NCBI GenBank assembly: GCA_946811185.2
Contig: OX328096.1
Location: forward strand, 41,306,252-41,370,251
Length of the DNA: 64,000 nt
Source of the DNA: Hippopus hippopus
Lineage: Eukaryota > Mollusca > Bivalvia > Cardiida > Cardiidae
Reading direction: 5' to 3'
The number at the start of each line of letters is the position of its first letter. Position 1 is the first letter of the stretch. Shown in pieces: positions 63,801 through 64,000 of this stretch. The notes under the pieces were generated by a model that made no database searches, was not told the origin of the DNA, and saw nothing but the letters and a program-made list of their open reading frames with translations. The position numbers and the translations under genes were made by a program.

Positions 63801-64000
63801 ACCACACCCTTATTTGTTGTATTTTTTGTTCTTCAATTTAATTTCATCTTAATATGAATACATGTACATGTAATCTTGATTTCTTTGCTCTTGCAAAGGA
63901 ATCAAACTTAAACTTACTATTCAAAAGACTTTCTTGCTCGCATGTGTTTGTGGGTGAATGACCTGCTGCTGTTGAAATCTGTATGCATATTTAACTTGTT

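Overview
The window is repeat-rich, AT-rich animal nuclear DNA, most likely from a bivalve mollusc. Supporting signs are intronless nicotinic-receptor-type genes of the kind expanded in molluscs, tRNA-headed SINEs with a (CAAT)n/(TTGA)n tail, the (GTCC)n repeat that reads as an FGVVRPSV-like peptide, and a very high load of short foldback elements. A heterodont bivalve is plausible, but the species cannot be fixed from the sequence alone.

Genes. Five complete protein genes each lie on a single open exon. (1) A class A GPCR on the minus strand (3044-3988). (2) A cysteine-free basic orphan protein (12109-12990, +). (3) A second basic orphan protein with a helical segment (23761-24831, +). (4 and 5) Two neighbouring Cys-loop ligand-gated channel subunits of nicotinic type (32616-34448 and 36287-37642, +). 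The first has a cysteine-rich M3-M4 loop; the second has lost the glutamate of the pore selectivity ring. Two further genes are split and only partly in the window. One has two plus-strand exons of a DJ-1/PfpI (Hsp31-like) protein (48336-48503, 50529-50638). The other is an unrecognised minus-strand gene with internal exons near 61.5 kb and 59.5 kb, a possible exon at 57.3 kb, and a decayed duplicate exon at 63.1 kb. Several ATGs lie just downstream of good splice acceptors, so some 'single-exon' genes probably carry 5' UTR introns.

Repeats. Almost everything else is non-autonomous mobile DNA. Family A (about 54 copies or pieces, about 225 bp) is bounded by TTAA, has terminal repeats TTAACCCTTTACCA, and carries a long palindromic core; this is a piggyBac-like MITE signature. 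Family D also starts and ends at TTAA and has a different palindrome, around AGATCAGACTGCAC. Families B (about 260 bp) and C (about 250 bp) look different at their tips but share one colinear arm and the same GC-rich hairpin core. Single-copy foldback or TIR elements lie at 7.6 kb (mariner-like), 43.1 kb and 60.6 kb. Nested insertions give a relative chronology and directly show a TTAA target duplication (D inside A at 59998-60202) and a 16-bp SINE target duplication (62273-62288 / 62517-62532). From 59 kb to the end, elements are joined end to end, often sharing one TTAA.

There is no operon-like organisation. The receptor pair is the only obvious functional cluster. The mobile elements touch genes in three ways: they form the 3' flank and probable poly(A) signal of the GPCR, they fill the introns of the DJ-1-like gene, and they abut the splice donor of the minus-strand gene.
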